This document shows, piece by piece, positions 41,648 to 55,459 of a DNA stretch of 64,000 nt. Origin of the DNA: Verrucomicrobiota bacterium (GTDB lineage Bacteria > Verrucomicrobiota > Verrucomicrobiia > Chthoniobacterales > UBA10450); NCBI GenBank assembly GCA_003219195.1, contig QHPX01000147.1, positions 1-64,000 on the forward strand, read 5' to 3'. Positions within the stretch are counted from its first letter, which is position 1. Each line of letters begins with the position of its first letter. Position numbers and translations under genes: made by a program. The notes beneath the pieces were generated by a model. The model saw only the letters and a program-made list of their open reading frames with translations. It did not search any database and was not told the DNA's origin.

Positions 41648-43387
41648 TCACGCTTCCCAAATAACCTCCTTGGGATTTTTGTCTTCCCGCAGTCCGAGAA
41701 AAACCGGCTGACGCAGTTTTCCGTCGCGGGTCCACTCGGCGAACTTGATTTGCGCGACGAAGACGGGGTTTATCCAATGCATTTTGCGCATCATCGATGG
41801 CGTGATGCCTTGCACCCATTGACCTCCTTCCTTTGACGGCAGATCGGCAAAGGGACAATCGTCACGCGATTGGCTCTGAAATTTTTTATGCAAGATCGAC
41901 AATGACTTTCCGGTAAATCCTGAGCCGACTTTGCCGGCGAAAAGAAGACGCTGATCTTTGTAATAGCCGACGAGGATCGCGCCGAAATATTTGCGCGAGC
42001 CGCCGGGCGGGGTGAATCCGCCGATGACGAATTCCTGTTCGTTCACGCATTTGAGTTTGATCCATGCGCCGCTGCGGCGTCCCGGTTCGTAAAACGAGTC
42101 GCGTTGTTTGCCGATCAAACCCTCGAGCCCGCGATGTTTTACTTCGGCCAGCAATGATTTCGCGTCGCTGCCGATCTCGCCGGAAAAGCGGATCGGGTCA
42201 CCGATGCCTTCGCAAAGTTTTGCGAGCAGTTCCTTGCGCTGCGCGAGCGGCAGTTTGATCAAGCTCTTTCCGTCGAGCTGGAGCAAATCGAAAACGTAAA
42301 AACGGACCGGCGCTTTTCTTCCTTCCGGGTCGAGCGCCTGCAAAAGTTGAAACGATGAACGGCCTTTTCCGTCAAGCGCGACAACTTCACCGTCGATCAC
42401 GCATTCCTGGGTCGACAATTTCTTCACTGCATCGGCGATTTCGGGAAAACGCGTGCGCAGTTCATTCTCGTTTCGCGAAATCAAATTCACTTTGCTGCCG
42501 TCTTTCACCGCGATCGCGCGGATGCCGTCGAATTTGAGTTCGTAAATCCAATCTCCGTTAGGAGGCGGTTCTTCCATGCGCCGCGGTTTCATCGGCTCGA
42601 TGAAGCGCGGCTTCGCGGATGGTAATTCTGGTAGAGACATCGCGCTGCGATGTCCTGGACGCCGTAGCGCGGCGTCCCTACCTTCGCGACGCGTTCGGGT
42701 TCGAGCTGGACGGGCGTTATCGCGCCCTACGTTTTCTTTTTTTTTAAGCGTCGCCTTGATGCGTGCTTTCAAAGTCGATCTTGCGCTGGCGTCCTTTTCC
42801 TCACGATTCGATTCCCACTCGGCGTCGTGTTCGTCGGCAATCTCTTTCATGGTGCGGCTGGTTTTGACCGATTCATCTTCGCGCTTTTTCGAAAGCGGCT
42901 TCGCGCTCGCTCCGGTCTTCAAGATCAACCACTGGTTTTTACCTTCCTCGCTGCGGATGCGGACAAGCGTCCATTCGCCCTTTGCTTTCTCGCCTTCCAG
43001 CACGAGATGCAGTTTGCCTTCGCGCAGCGATTTCACCGGCTGCTCGCCGTAGACATAATAGTTGCCGCGGTCCCACACCATTACCGTGCCGCCGCCGTAC
43101 TCCCCCTCCGGGATAATCCCTTCGAAAGTCGCGTACTCGAGTGGATGATCCTCCACTTCGACGGCGAGATGTTTCTCGCCCTGCGCCCAAGGCAAACCTT
43201 TCGGAACGGCCCACGATTTCAGCACGCCGTCCATCTCCAGCCGAAAATCGTAATGCAACCGGCTGGCATCATGTTTCTGAATGACGAATCGCGATGCGCC
43301 TTTCACTTTTTTTGGCAACGGCTTGCCGCCTTTTGGCTCAGCTGTTTTCGAAAAATCGCGTTTCGCTATGTAAGTCTTCAGTCCCAT
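41648..43387 (-). CDS. ligD: ATP-dependent DNA ligase LigD (phosphoesterase plus ligase, no polymerase domain)
   Basis: 579 aa from ATG 43387. The N-terminal 3'-phosphoesterase domain (about 30-150) has HYDFRLEMDGVLKSWAVPKG and HPLEYATFEGIIPEGEYGGG. The ligase domain begins with the adenylation motif YELKFDGIRA (Lys) and has LISRNENELRTRFPE, IDGEVVALDGKG, ILVGYYKDQRLLFAGKVGSG and, near the end, TSM-like residues. No Ku partner or polymerase domain lies nearby. The linker contains an in-frame inverted-repeat element (42630-42682). An exact dispersed motif (41892-41903) is in the ligase domain. Likely role is end-joining repair. Confidence 0.9.
   Translation of the reverse strand: MGLKTYIAKRDFSKTAEPKGGKPLPKKVKGASRFVIQKHDASRLHYDFRLEMDGVLKSWAVPKGLPWAQGEKHLAVEVEDHPLEYATFEGIIPEGEYGGGTVMVWDRGNYYVYGEQPVKSLREGKLHLVLEGEKAKGEWTLVRIRSEEGKNQWLILKTGASAKPLSKKREDESVKTSRTMKEIADEHDAEWESNREEKDASARSTLKARIKATLKKKENVGRDNARPARTRTRREGRDAALRRPGHRSAMSLPELPSAKPRFIEPMKPRRMEEPPPNGDWIYELKFDGIRAIAVKDGSKVNLISRNENELRTRFPEIADAVKKLSTQECVIDGEVVALDGKGRSSFQLLQALDPEGRKAPVRFYVFDLLQLDGKSLIKLPLAQRKELLAKLCEGIGDPIRFSGEIGSDAKSLLAEVKHRGLEGLIGKQRDSFYEPGRRSGAWIKLKCVNEQEFVIGGFTPPGGSRKYFGAILVGYYKDQRLLFAGKVGSGFTGKSLSILHKKFQSQSRDDCPFADLPSKEGGQWVQGITPSMMRKMHWINPVFVAQIKFAEWTRDGKLRQPVFLGLREDKNPKEVIWEA
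42630..42682. repeat. 53-bp inverted-repeat element inserted in frame in ligD
   Basis: GGTAGAGAC (42630) and GTCCCTACC (to 42682) are inverted ends (one mismatch) around two hairpins (GACATCGC/GCGATGTC and GACGCC/GGCGTC). It is translated on the minus strand as GRDAALRRPGHRSAMSLP in the phosphoesterase-ligase linker. Ends resemble the element at 45450. Confidence 0.7.
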
Positions 43388-43393
43388 CAAATT

Positions 43394-43485
43394 CTGTAGC
43401 GGCGCTCTATGAGTGTCGATTGTCGATCTACCGAGCGACGGTTCCATTCGACCTCGCTCAGGGCAAGCGCCGACTGCTGCTACAG
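43394..43485. repeat. 92-bp inverted-repeat element (CTGTAGC ends)
   Basis: CTGTAGC at 43394-43400 and GCTACAG at 43479-43485 are perfect 7-bp inverted ends, extended imperfectly by GGCG/CGCC. It lies between ligD and tsf. A motif copy in reverse (43419-43430) lies inside. Confidence 0.6.
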
Positions 43486-43496
43486 GGCGAACTCTT

Positions 43497-44008
43497 CTAC
43501 GCTTCCGCAGGGAGCGGCTCGCCCACGAGATAGCGCGTAAAACGCCGGATCACGATGTTTTCGCCCAACTCGGCGATCTTTGATTTTACCAGGTCGCTGA
43601 TCGTCTGATCCGGATTTTTGATAAAACCCTGCTCGACCAGGCAAACGGTGCTGTAGAATTTGTCCAGTTTTCCATCGACAATTTTATTCACGACGCTGGC
43701 CGGTTTGTCTTTCACCTGCGCCTGGTAAATCATGCGTTCAGTGCCACGAAATCCGTCTCGCAGTTTACTTCGACGAGCACGCCCACTTTCCCTTGTAAAT
43801 GAATGTAGGACGCGACGATCCCTTCCCTAGTTGCGCGTGATGCTTTCTTGCCCGCGCCCGCAATCCCTTTGGTGCGCAAAATCGTCTCCGCTTTTTCCAA
43901 ATCGCCGCCCGCTTCGGCCAGCGCGCGCTTGCAATCCATCATGCCCGCGTTAGTTTTTTCGCGCAGTTTTTTTACCAGTTGTGGATCAACATCTACCATT
44001 GCTTTCAT
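43497..44008 (-). pseudogene. tsf: Translation elongation factor EF-Ts, interrupted by an internal deletion
   Basis: EF-Ts recycles EF-Tu-GDP and is normally essential. ORF 1 (44008 to 43730) has the N domain [20 protein letters not shown] and [16 protein letters not shown]-stop. ORF 2 (43733 to 43497) resumes at [20 protein letters not shown] and [16 protein letters not shown] to the normal end, [12 protein letters not shown]. About 36 residues (LF...KERQ in relatives) are absent and the frame changes, with stop and start overlapping as ATGA. Because the gene should be essential, an assembly deletion is as likely as a real lesion. rpsB lies upstream, the standard order. Confidence 0.85.
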
Positions 44009-44041
44009 TGGAACCGAAATTTCAAAAACGAACGAAACGCT

Positions 44042-44053
44042 AAGATCGAGAAT
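44042..44053 (+). repeat. Dispersed motif copy AAGATCGAGAAT in the rpsB-tsf spacer
   Basis: One mismatch from AAGATCGACAAT, opposite to the gene direction, in the short gap between tsf and rpsB. Confidence 0.55.
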
Positions 44054-44065
44054 CTTCCCCGCCGA

Positions 44066-44797
44066 TCACGCGGAAACGCCCGCCATCTCGACTCGCTCGC
44101 GAATTCGCGCTTCGCCGCTGGCCGAAACAATGGCGTCGACCAGTTTTTGAAGTATCACGCGAATGGCACGGATCGCGTCGTCGTTTCCCGCGATGGGGTA
44201 ATCGACCATTTCAGGATCCGAATTGGTGTCGACAATGGCAACGACCGGAATCCCGAGGCGGCGCGCTTCATTGACCGCATTTTGTTCGCGAGTCGTGTCG
44301 ATCACGATCATCGCGTCGGGTAACTGCGACATCTCGAGTATGCCATCGAGATTGCGCCGGAGTTTCGCGGCCTCGCGATTGAGCGCGGCCAGCTCCTGTT
44401 TGCCCATCTTTTTGTAATCAGGCGAATGCTCGATCTCCTCGATGAACTTCAATCGTCCAATGCTCTTGCGGATCGTCGACAGGTTGGTCAAAGTGCCGCC
44501 GAGCCAGCGTTGGTTCACATAAAATTGTCCGCAAGCCACCGCCGCTTCCTTCACCGCTTCCTGCGCCTGCTTTTTACAACCAACGAACAAAATTTTGCCG
44601 CCGCGGCGCGTCACTTCCTGGAGAAACTCTGTCGCGCGATGCAATTGTTGGACGGTCTCATCCAGGTTGATGATGTAGATCTGGTTTCGTTTTTCGAAAA
44701 TGTAAGGCTTCATCTTCGGGTTCCAGCGCTTCGTCTGGTGACCGAAATGCACGCCCGCCTCGAGAAGCTCAGGTACTAGTTCTGTCGTATTCCCCAT
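44066..44797 (-). CDS. rpsB: 30S ribosomal protein S2
   Basis: 243-aa complete S2. It has LLEAGVHFGHQTKRWNPKMK, IIINLDETVQQL-type residues (IYIINLDETVQQLHRA), FVGCKKQAQEAV, NQRWLGGTLTNLSTIRKSI, PDAMIVIDTTREQNAVNEA and GIPVVAIVDTNSDPEMVDYP. It binds near the 16S central and 3' domains. tsf follows on the same strand after 57 bp, the conserved rpsB-tsf operon. Confidence 0.97.
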   Translation of the reverse strand: MGNTTELVPELLEAGVHFGHQTKRWNPKMKPYIFEKRNQIYIINLDETVQQLHRATEFLQEVTRRGGKILFVGCKKQAQEAVKEAAVACGQFYVNQRWLGGTLTNLSTIRKSIGRLKFIEEIEHSPDYKKMGKQELAALNREAAKLRRNLDGILEMSQLPDAMIVIDTTREQNAVNEARRLGIPVVAIVDTNSDPEMVDYPIAGNDDAIRAIRVILQKLVDAIVSASGEARIRERVEMAGVSA

Positions 44798-44876
44798 AAA
44801 AGAAAAACGCGCCGGCGAAGGTGCCGCCGCGGGACAGGAAAGATGCTATACGCCCAGAATAAAGGCAAACAGAATG

Positions 44877-45440
44877 TTAGGCATTCGGTGTCCCCGATTT
44901 ACGGTTCCCGGACGATTTCTCGGCATAGCGCGCAAGGATCCAGCAAAGGTCGGAAAGGCGATTGAGATAGCGCAAAATCTCTGGGTTGAAATCTTTTTCA
45001 TCGACAATCAACATCGCGACACGTCGCTCAGCCCGCCGGCAAGTTGTCCGAGCGAAATCAAGCGCAGCGGAAACGGGGACTGCGCCGGGAATCACCCAGT
45101 CTTTCGGATAAAGCGATTTATCTTTTTCAAGATCGACAATTATCGCTGTGACTCGATCAACCATCTCCCCGCTGGTTAGCTGAAATCCTTCTTTGACGTA
45201 ACGTTGTCGATCTTGCGGTGCAGTGGCGAGTTCACCCATCAGGATGATTAATTCTTTTTGCACAGCGAAAATGCGCTCCGAAACAAATTTTTCACTGCAA
45301 ATCGACCGCGCGAAACCAAGCGCGGCATTCAGCTCATCGACGCAGCCATAAGCGTCGACGCGCGGATTGGCCTTCGAAAGCCGGCGCCCGTACATAAGCG
45401 AGGTTTCGCCTTTGTCGCCGGTTTTCGTCACGATCGACAT
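44877..45440 (-). CDS. Cob(I)alamin adenosyltransferase (PduO/ATR type)
   Basis: Adenosylates cob(I)alamin to coenzyme B12. 187 aa. The N-terminal ATP-binding block is TKTGDKGETSLMYGRRLSK, with VDAYGCVDELNAALGFAR. The C-terminal catalytic helix RRAERRVAML and LRYLNRLSDLCWILAR are signatures of the PduO-type enzymes. No B12 riboswitch was recognised upstream. Two motif copies are in the coding sequence (45129-45140 exact; 45203-45214), translated in different frames as IVDL and DRQR. The substrate pathway it feeds is not in the window. Confidence 0.9.
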   Translation of the reverse strand: MSIVTKTGDKGETSLMYGRRLSKANPRVDAYGCVDELNAALGFARSICSEKFVSERIFAVQKELIILMGELATAPQDRQRYVKEGFQLTSGEMVDRVTAIIVDLEKDKSLYPKDWVIPGAVPVSAALDFARTTCRRAERRVAMLIVDEKDFNPEILRYLNRLSDLCWILARYAEKSSGNRKSGTPNA

Positions 45441-45449
45441 CAGTCTATC

Positions 45450-45548
45450 GGTAGGGCGCCGCTTTGCGGAGCCAAAGAATTGTCACAGGTTAAATTTGTC
45501 GGCTCGACTCATTCGACTTCACTCAGAGCAGGCTTGTCTCGCCCTACC
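45450..45548. repeat. 99-bp inverted-repeat element (GGTAGGGCG ends)
   Basis: GGTAGGGCG (45450-45458) and CGCCCTACC (45540-45548) are perfect 9-bp inverted ends. It lies between the ATR gene and rpoC. The interior (TCATTCGACTTCACTCAGAG) resembles part of the element at 43394. Confidence 0.7.
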
Positions 45549-45557
45549 AAGCAATAT

Positions 45558-49682
<4,125 letters not shown>

Positions 49683-49698
49683 TTATTCTCCAAATATG

Positions 49699-49710
49699 AT
49701 TGTCGATCTT
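49699..49710 (-). repeat. Exact dispersed motif in the rpoB-rpoC spacer
   Basis: AAGATCGACAAT on the minus strand, inside the 32-bp gap between rpoB and rpoC and upstream of the rpoC GGAG. This is the only exact copy in minus orientation. Confidence 0.75.
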
Positions 49711-49714
49711 AAAT

Positions 49715-52700
49715 TTAAGCCACGTTTTCGAGGAAACTGCTCGGGGCCTGACCGCCGACTTTGACGTCGAGACCGAGGCTTTGCATTTCCTTAATCAGCA
49801 CGTTGAAAGATTCAGGCGTGCCCGCTTCGAGCGAGTTGTCGCCTTTGACGATGGATTCGTAGATGCGCGTGCGGCCCTGCACGTCGTCAGACTTCACGGT
49901 GAGCAATTCCTGCAATGTGTAAGCCGCGCCGTAGGCTTCCAGCGCCCACACTTCCATCTCTCCGAAACGCTGCCCGCCATATTGCGCCTTGCCACCGAGC
50001 GGCTGCTGCGTCACGAGCGAGTACGGACCAACCGCGCGCGCGTGGATTTTGTCTGCGACCAGATGGCCGAGCTTCATCATGTAGATGTAGCCAACCACAA
50101 CTTCCTGATCGAAAGCATCGCCAGTGCGGCCGTCGAACAGGCGCGCTTTGCCATTTTCCTGGATCCAACTGAAGCCTTCCTTTTTGCGCGCTTCTTTCAG
50201 GTAATCGCGGATTTTACTTTCCTTAATGCCATCGAAAACCGGCGTCGCGACTTTGAATCCGAGCGCTTTCGCCGCAACGCCAAGATGCGTCTCGAGGACC
50301 TGGCCGACATTCATTCGGCTCGGCACGCCAAGCGGATTGAGCACAATCTCCACCGGTGTTCCGTCGGCGAGGAATGGCATGTCTTCTTCGGGTACAATGC
50401 GCGCGACAACCCCCTTGTTTCCGTGGCGTCCGGCCATCTTGTCGCCGACGCTCAACTTGCGCTTGCTTGCGATGTAAACTTTGACCTGCTTGATAATGCC
50501 GGGATCGATGTCGTCTCCGCTTTCGACGCGATCCATCGAGCGCTCGCGTTCGAGTTCAAGCTCGGCGAACTTATGTTCGTAGGAAGCGATGATCTCCCGG
50601 ATCTTGTTGCGGATCGGGCTCGGGTCGATCTCGATATGGCCGTAAACGTTGGCCAGTTTGCGCAGCAGCGTCTTGGTGATTTTGCGATTGGCCGGAATGA
50701 TGATCTCGCCCGTCACAGCATTGACAACATCGAGCGGAATTTTTTCGCCCAGCAAAATATTCGAGAGCGAATCAGTCAGTTGCTCGGTCAATTCTTCTTT
50801 CTTTCTGCGATGATCTTCGGTGATCGCTTTGAGCTGCTTTTTCGTTTCCGTCGGTGTGAGTTTCTCGCGCGAAACTTCGCGGCGTGATGAAACTTTCACA
50901 TCCATGACAATTCCATAAGTGCCCGACGGCACAGTGAGCGACGTGTCTTTCACATCGGCAGCTTTTTCGCCAAAAATCGCGCGCAGCAGGCGTTCTTCCG
51001 GGGCAAGCTCGGTCTCGCTCTTGGGCGTGATTTTACCGACGAGGATATCGCCCGGCTTCACTTCCGCGCCGACACGCACGACGCCATCAGAGCCGAGGTT
51101 GCGCAGCGCTTCTTCACTGACATTCGGAATGTCGCGGGTGATCTCTTCCGGGCCGAGCTTCGTATCGCGCGCGCCAATTTCAAATTCGTCGATGTGAATG
51201 GACGTGTAGATGTCCTCTTTCACGACCTTCTCCGAGATCATGATCGCGTCTTCGAAGTTGTAACCGTTCCACGGCATGAACGCGACGAGCACATTGCGCC
51301 CGAGGGCGAGCTCGCCCTGATCGGTATTCGGACCGTCGGCGATGATCTGTCCCTTTTTCACATGCTGACCTTTGTGGACAATCGGCTTCTGATTGACGCA
51401 CGTGCCGGCGTTTGAACGCATGAATTTTCGCAGTTCGTAAACGTGAACCCCGGCTTCCGCATCCGTCTTTAACTTTCTTTTTCCTTCCGGCAGATGCCCG
51501 TCTTTGGTGACAATAATGTGGTCCGCCGTGACCGAAGCGACCTTGCCACTTTCGGTGGCGAGAACGACGGCATGTGAGTCGCGCGCCACTTTTGCTTCCA
51601 GGCCGGTTCCCACCAGCGGCGTCTCCGAAACAATGAGCGGAACACCCTGCCGTTGCATGTTGGAACCCATCAGCGCCCGGTTCGCGTCGTCATGTTCCAG
51701 AAAAGGAATGAGCCCGGCCGCGACTGAGACAAGTTGTTTCGGCGACACATCCATGTAGTGCACCTTGGCCGGGTCGACTTCGAGAAAGTCGCCTCGATAG
51801 CGCACCGAAACTTTCTCGCCCGTAAAATGTCCTCGACCATCAATCGGCGCATTCGCCTGCGCGACAAGAAAATTTTCCTCGCGATCGCCCGTGAGGTAAT
51901 CAACCTGGTCCGTTACGCGGCCCTTCTCGACCTTTCGATACGGCGTCTCGATGAAACCAAACTCATTGATGCGCGCGAACGTGCTCATCGAGCTGATCAG
52001 GCCAATGTTCGGACCTTCCGGCGTTTCGATCGGACAAATCCGCCCGTAATGCGACGGATGAACATCGCGCACTTCGAATCCGGCGCGATCACGCGAAAGG
52101 CCACCCGGCCCGAGTGCTGACAAACGACGTTTGTGTGTCAACTCGGCAAGCGGATTTGTTTGATCCATGAACTGCGAAAGCTGGGAACGACCGAAGAAAT
52201 CGCGGATGACCGCGCTCAGCGCCTTCGGGTTGATCAGCTTTTGCGGCGTCATCCCATCGACGTTGATGTCAAACAGCGTCATGCGTTCCTTAACAAGACG
52301 CTCGGTGCGCGCGAGACCGACGCGGCATTGGTTGGCGAGCAATTCGCCGACCGTGCGCACGCGACGGCTCCCGAGATGATCGATGTCGTCGAGCGTGCCT
52401 TCGCCGCGGCGCAGGTTGATCAAATACTTGATCGCGGCAATGAAATCCTTGTCCGTTAAAATGCGCTCGCCAAGATCGACATCGAGACCAAGTTTCTGGT
52501 TGATCTTGTAACGGCCAACGCGACCGAGATCCTCCTGATCGTGCGCCGGATCTTTTCGGAGCGCTTTCACCACCGTGTCGTCGTGTGAAATATCGATGAC
52601 TTTAACCTCGCGAATTTTCAGACCCATGATCTGACGAACTGTCGCCAGAGTGAGCGGTTCGAAGGCGCGCGCGACCGTGACTTCGCCGTCGCGGATTTCC

Positions 52701-53425
52701 ACCGTCAGCACCTTGGCAGCGAGCTTTTCCTCGTCGAGTTTCTCGCTCAGCTTGAGATTCTCGATGTTGTAAAAAAGCTTGATGACTTCTTCGTCCGAGC
52801 CATAACCGAGCGCGCGCAGAAACGTCGTCGCGAGAAACTTCCGGCGGCGCTTGCGACGATCGAGATAAATGTAAAGCAGATCGGCCGTATCAAATTGCAC
52901 TTCAATCCAGGAGCCGCGATCCGGTATGATGCGGAAGCTGTAGAGCACTTTGCCGTTGAGGTGCACGCTTGATTCGAAAGCGATGCCGGGAGAACGGTGT
53001 AACTGGCTCACAACCACACGTTCGGCGCCGTTGATCACAAAAGTCCCCTGCGGCGTCATAAGCGGGATCTCGCCCATGTAAACTTTCTCTTCCTTCGTGC
53101 CTCTTTCCTCGCGTAGTTGAAACGTGACGTGCAGCGGCGCGCTGTAAGTCTGGCCTTCGCGCTGCGCTTCTAGCGCCGCCAACTTCGGCTCGCCAATTTC
53201 ATAACGACCGAAATCGAGGACAGCTTTCTCGTCGTAGCTCTCGATCGGGAAAACCTCCCTGAAAACCGCCTGCAATCCGTAATTCTTCCGCTTGGAAAAC
53301 GGCACATCCTTCTGGAGAAAATCGACATACGAATTGAGCTGGACCTCAATCAGGTTTGGCGGCTCAATACCTTCTTTGATGGTTCCGAAGTGGATGCGTT
53401 CCGAATTGCGTTCTGACATAATCAC
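49715..53425 (-). CDS. rpoB: DNA-directed RNA polymerase subunit beta
   Basis: 1236 aa. Core regions include the rifampicin-pocket stretch ([39 protein letters not shown]), [21 protein letters not shown] and [11 protein letters not shown]-like loops. The C-terminal active-site part is [19 protein letters not shown] and [20 protein letters not shown]. Rifampicin-cluster residues look wild-type: Gln-Phe-Met-Asp-Gln and THKRR are intact. Paired with rpoC downstream. The rplL gene upstream ends in a terminator-like hairpin. One motif copy (52472-52483) is within VDLGER. Confidence 0.98.
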   Translation of the reverse strand: MIMSERNSERIHFGTIKEGIEPPNLIEVQLNSYVDFLQKDVPFSKRKNYGLQAVFREVFPIESYDEKAVLDFGRYEIGEPKLAALEAQREGQTYSAPLHVTFQLREERGTKEEKVYMGEIPLMTPQGTFVINGAERVVVSQLHRSPGIAFESSVHLNGKVLYSFRIIPDRGSWIEVQFDTADLLYIYLDRRKRRRKFLATTFLRALGYGSDEEVIKLFYNIENLKLSEKLDEEKLAAKVLTVEIRDGEVTVARAFEPLTLATVRQIMGLKIREVKVIDISHDDTVVKALRKDPAHDQEDLGRVGRYKINQKLGLDVDLGERILTDKDFIAAIKYLINLRRGEGTLDDIDHLGSRRVRTVGELLANQCRVGLARTERLVKERMTLFDINVDGMTPQKLINPKALSAVIRDFFGRSQLSQFMDQTNPLAELTHKRRLSALGPGGLSRDRAGFEVRDVHPSHYGRICPIETPEGPNIGLISSMSTFARINEFGFIETPYRKVEKGRVTDQVDYLTGDREENFLVAQANAPIDGRGHFTGEKVSVRYRGDFLEVDPAKVHYMDVSPKQLVSVAAGLIPFLEHDDANRALMGSNMQRQGVPLIVSETPLVGTGLEAKVARDSHAVVLATESGKVASVTADHIIVTKDGHLPEGKRKLKTDAEAGVHVYELRKFMRSNAGTCVNQKPIVHKGQHVKKGQIIADGPNTDQGELALGRNVLVAFMPWNGYNFEDAIMISEKVVKEDIYTSIHIDEFEIGARDTKLGPEEITRDIPNVSEEALRNLGSDGVVRVGAEVKPGDILVGKITPKSETELAPEERLLRAIFGEKAADVKDTSLTVPSGTYGIVMDVKVSSRREVSREKLTPTETKKQLKAITEDHRRKKEELTEQLTDSLSNILLGEKIPLDVVNAVTGEIIIPANRKITKTLLRKLANVYGHIEIDPSPIRNKIREIIASYEHKFAELELERERSMDRVESGDDIDPGIIKQVKVYIASKRKLSVGDKMAGRHGNKGVVARIVPEEDMPFLADGTPVEIVLNPLGVPSRMNVGQVLETHLGVAAKALGFKVATPVFDGIKESKIRDYLKEARKKEGFSWIQENGKARLFDGRTGDAFDQEVVVGYIYMMKLGHLVADKIHARAVGPYSLVTQQPLGGKAQYGGQRFGEMEVWALEAYGAAYTLQELLTVKSDDVQGRTRIYESIVKGDNSLEAGTPESFNVLIKEMQSLGLDVKVGGQAPSSFLENVA

Positions 53426-53698
53426 TAGACCAAGGGTTCAACCTCGCGCCGACCACAATAAATAGCGGCCGCCGCAGGCAAGATTTTTACGCGACCGGCG
53501 GCGAGCGAGGGGCGCGAAAATGACAGCAAAACAGCGGTCTGTCAAATTGACCTCACACCGTTTTGTTGCCAGTTCCTTCTTTTGCCGTCGAGCGCCGGGT
53601 TAAAAATAAGTCTGCCTACTTCTAACAGACAACCACCTTAACAAAAAACGGCCGCCGCGCAAGTGGTTTTGTGCGCAGCGCTGGCCGCGAAAAGCCAG
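53426..53698 (-). promoter_or_regulatory. 273-bp rplL-rpoB intergenic region
   Basis: No gene. On the minus strand a TTTGACA-type -35 lies near 53545, followed about 17 bp later by a weak CATTTT, a possible rpoBC promoter. The rplL hairpin (53643-53687) lies upstream. The stretch is AT-richer than its flanks. In E. coli an attenuator lies here, and the arrangement would allow the same. Confidence 0.4.
53643..53687 (-). terminator. Terminator/attenuator after rplL
   Basis: On the minus strand CGGCC (53687-53683) pairs with GGCCG (53653-53649), with further GC pairing inside, and is followed by six T residues (53648-53643). It sits 12-55 bp after the rplL stop and could attenuate read-through into rpoB. 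Confidence 0.65.
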
Positions 53699-54094
53699 CT
53701 ACTTGATCTCGACCTTTGCACCGGCCGCTTCGATCTTTTTCTTGATCTCTTCGGCCTCCTGCTTGGTCACGCCTTCCTTGATTGTTTTAGGAGCTCCTTC
53801 GACCAGCGCTTTCGCTTCAGCCAAACCAAGTCCAGGCACAGCGCTACGGACTTCCTTGATCACGCCAATCTTATTCGACCCCATTTCTTTAAGGACGACT
53901 TCGAAAGTGCTCTTTTCTTCAGCTGGAGCCGCCGCCGCACTCCCGCTGGGTGCGCCGGTCGCTGGACCAGCCGCCACCGCCACCGGTGCCGCCGCGCTCA
54001 CTCCCCATTTCTCTTCAAGCTGCTTTACCAAACCGGCAATCTCGAGCACGGACAAGCCGCTGAGTTGCTCCACCAATTTATCTGTGTCTGCCAT
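53699..54094 (-). CDS. rplL: 50S ribosomal protein L7/L12
   Basis: 131 aa from ATG 54094 ([18 protein letters not shown]); a longer in-frame start is less likely. N-terminal dimerisation helices are followed by an Ala/Pro-rich hinge ([20 protein letters not shown]). The C-terminal domain [19 protein letters not shown] and [20 protein letters not shown] is the factor-binding site. Follows rplJ by about 115 bp. Confidence 0.97.
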   Translation of the reverse strand: MADTDKLVEQLSGLSVLEIAGLVKQLEEKWGVSAAAPVAVAAGPATGAPSGSAAAAPAEEKSTFEVVLKEMGSNKIGVIKEVRSAVPGLGLAEAKALVEGAPKTIKEGVTKQEAEEIKKKIEAAGAKVEIK

Positions 54095-54210
54095 TTTTGT
54101 TTCCTCCAATTGCCGCCTCCGAAAGCTCTCGGAAATTTAAGGCCGATAGCCATCGGCCCGGACAGTTTTTGCTTTGTTGTTCGTGCGGCATTGGCCGGAC
54201 GAAAATTCTC

Positions 54211-54741
54211 TTATGTCGCTGCCTCCGCTGGTTTTTCTTTCTGCGCCTTGGCGTTTAACAATCTCGCCAATGCAGAGCCCGGCTCGTTCATCAAACGCAC
54301 CAGTTTCGTTGCCGGCGACAAAAGCAGGCCGAGCAATTGCGACTGCAAAACCTCACGTGATGGCAAATCCGCCAGCGCTTCCAAATCCACGCTCGAAAGA
54401 ATCGCGCGGTCCACCAGACCAATCTTCAATGCGGCGATTTTAAACTCCTTCGCGAACGTCTTTAAAATCTTCGCCACCGGCGCCACATCTTTCTCGCCGG
54501 TTACAACCGCTGTCTGACCGACCAATTTGTCACCCACGTCCGGCAATCCGGAATCAACCATCGCGCGCTTGAGAAAATTGTTTTTCACGACGTGCACTTC
54601 CGCGCCAACCGGAGCGAGCCGCATCCGCAATTCGCCAAAATTATCCACCTTCATGCGCTGGTAATCGGCCACGAGCATGAATGGCGAGCGTTTCAACTTC
54701 TCGGAAAGATCTGAAACGATGCTGGCTTTTTCCGGTCTCAT
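54211..54741 (-). CDS. rplJ: 50S ribosomal protein L10
   Basis: 176 aa. MRPEKASIVSDLSEKLKRSP and LMVADYQRMKVDNFGELR are the rRNA-binding part. The C-terminal helix that carries L12 dimers is LMNEPGSALARLLNAKAQKE. There is no room for a classic L10 leader, since rplA ends 16 bp upstream. The spacer is occupied by a motif copy 1 bp from the ATG, in the place where a Shine-Dalgarno would be expected. Confidence 0.96.
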   Translation of the reverse strand: MRPEKASIVSDLSEKLKRSPFMLVADYQRMKVDNFGELRMRLAPVGAEVHVVKNNFLKRAMVDSGLPDVGDKLVGQTAVVTGEKDVAPVAKILKTFAKEFKIAALKIGLVDRAILSSVDLEALADLPSREVLQSQLLGLLLSPATKLVRLMNEPGSALARLLNAKAQKEKPAEAAT

Positions 54742-54753
54742 ATTGTCGATCTA
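54742..54753 (-). repeat. Dispersed motif copy TAGATCGACAAT between rplA and rplJ
   Basis: One mismatch from consensus, in the same direction as the genes. It directly precedes the rplJ ATG and fills most of the 16-bp spacer. Confidence 0.7.
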
Positions 54754-54757
54754 ATCA

Positions 54758-55459
54758 TTAGGTACTCAGATACGGCGCTGGATCGACATGCACTCCCGGC
54801 GACATTGTCGCACTGAGAGTTACGCCTTCGAGATAGCGCCCCTTGGCTGTGGCTGGCCGCGCCCGCACCACCGCTTCGATCACAGCATTTCCATTCTCCA
54901 CCAGCTCTTTTTCTTCAAACGAAAATTTCCCCATTGGAACTGCCACGTTACCGTTCTTGTCGAGTTTAAATTCCACGCGGCCAGCTTTCACTTCCTGCAC
55001 CGCCTTCGCCGTGTCCTCCGTCACCGTGCCCGTTTTTGGGTTCGGCATCAATCCGCGCGGTCCGAGGACTTTTCCGAGCTTGCGTACTTCCGCCATGGCC
55101 GCTGGCGTGGCAACTGCGACGTCGAAGTCTTGAAAACCTTCCTGACATTTTTGAATCATGTCTTTGAATCCGACGAATTCCGCTCCGGCCTCGAGCGCTG
55201 CCTTCGCTGCCGCGCCTTCAGCAAAAACAAGCACCCGCACTGTCTTGCCGCTGCCATGCGGAAGAGGACACGTCCCGCGCACCATCTGGTCCGACTGTTT
55301 TGGATCGACACCGAGCCGGAATGAAACGGTCACGGTCTGATCAAACTTCGTCGCCGGCATTTTCTTCAACGCCGAGATCGCCTCGGGAAGATTGTAAACT
55401 TTGCTCCGGTCGACCTGCTCAGCGGCGGCGCGATAACGTTTGCTACGATTTTGTTGCAT
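54758..55459 (-). CDS. rplA: 50S ribosomal protein L1
   Basis: 233 aa from ATG 55459 ([17 protein letters not shown]); the longer in-frame start adds an atypical leader. L1 blocks: [58 protein letters not shown] and [11 protein letters not shown]. It normally follows rplK directly. Here rplK is 6.5 kb away, and an amidohydrolase gene lies immediately upstream. Confidence 0.96.
   Translation of the reverse strand: MQQNRSKRYRAAAEQVDRSKVYNLPEAISALKKMPATKFDQTVTVSFRLGVDPKQSDQMVRGTCPLPHGSGKTVRVLVFAEGAAAKAALEAGAEFVGFKDMIQKCQEGFQDFDVAVATPAAMAEVRKLGKVLGPRGLMPNPKTGTVTEDTAKAVQEVKAGRVEFKLDKNGNVAVPMGKFSFEEKELVENGNAVIEAVVRARPATAKGRYLEGVTLSATMSPGVHVDPAPYLST

Noticed and set aside
43497-44008. Two natural EF-Ts subunits as the default explanation
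   Set aside because: About 36 conserved residues are missing at the join. An assembly or real deletion is simpler, so it is kept only as an alternative to be tested.
53663-54517. 284-codon + strand ORF opposite rplL/rplJ
   Set aside because: Antisense to two certain ribosomal protein genes and without domain features.
54742-54757. Ribosomal protein L10 leader RNA
   Set aside because: The rplA-rplJ spacer is only 16 bp, too short for this structure.
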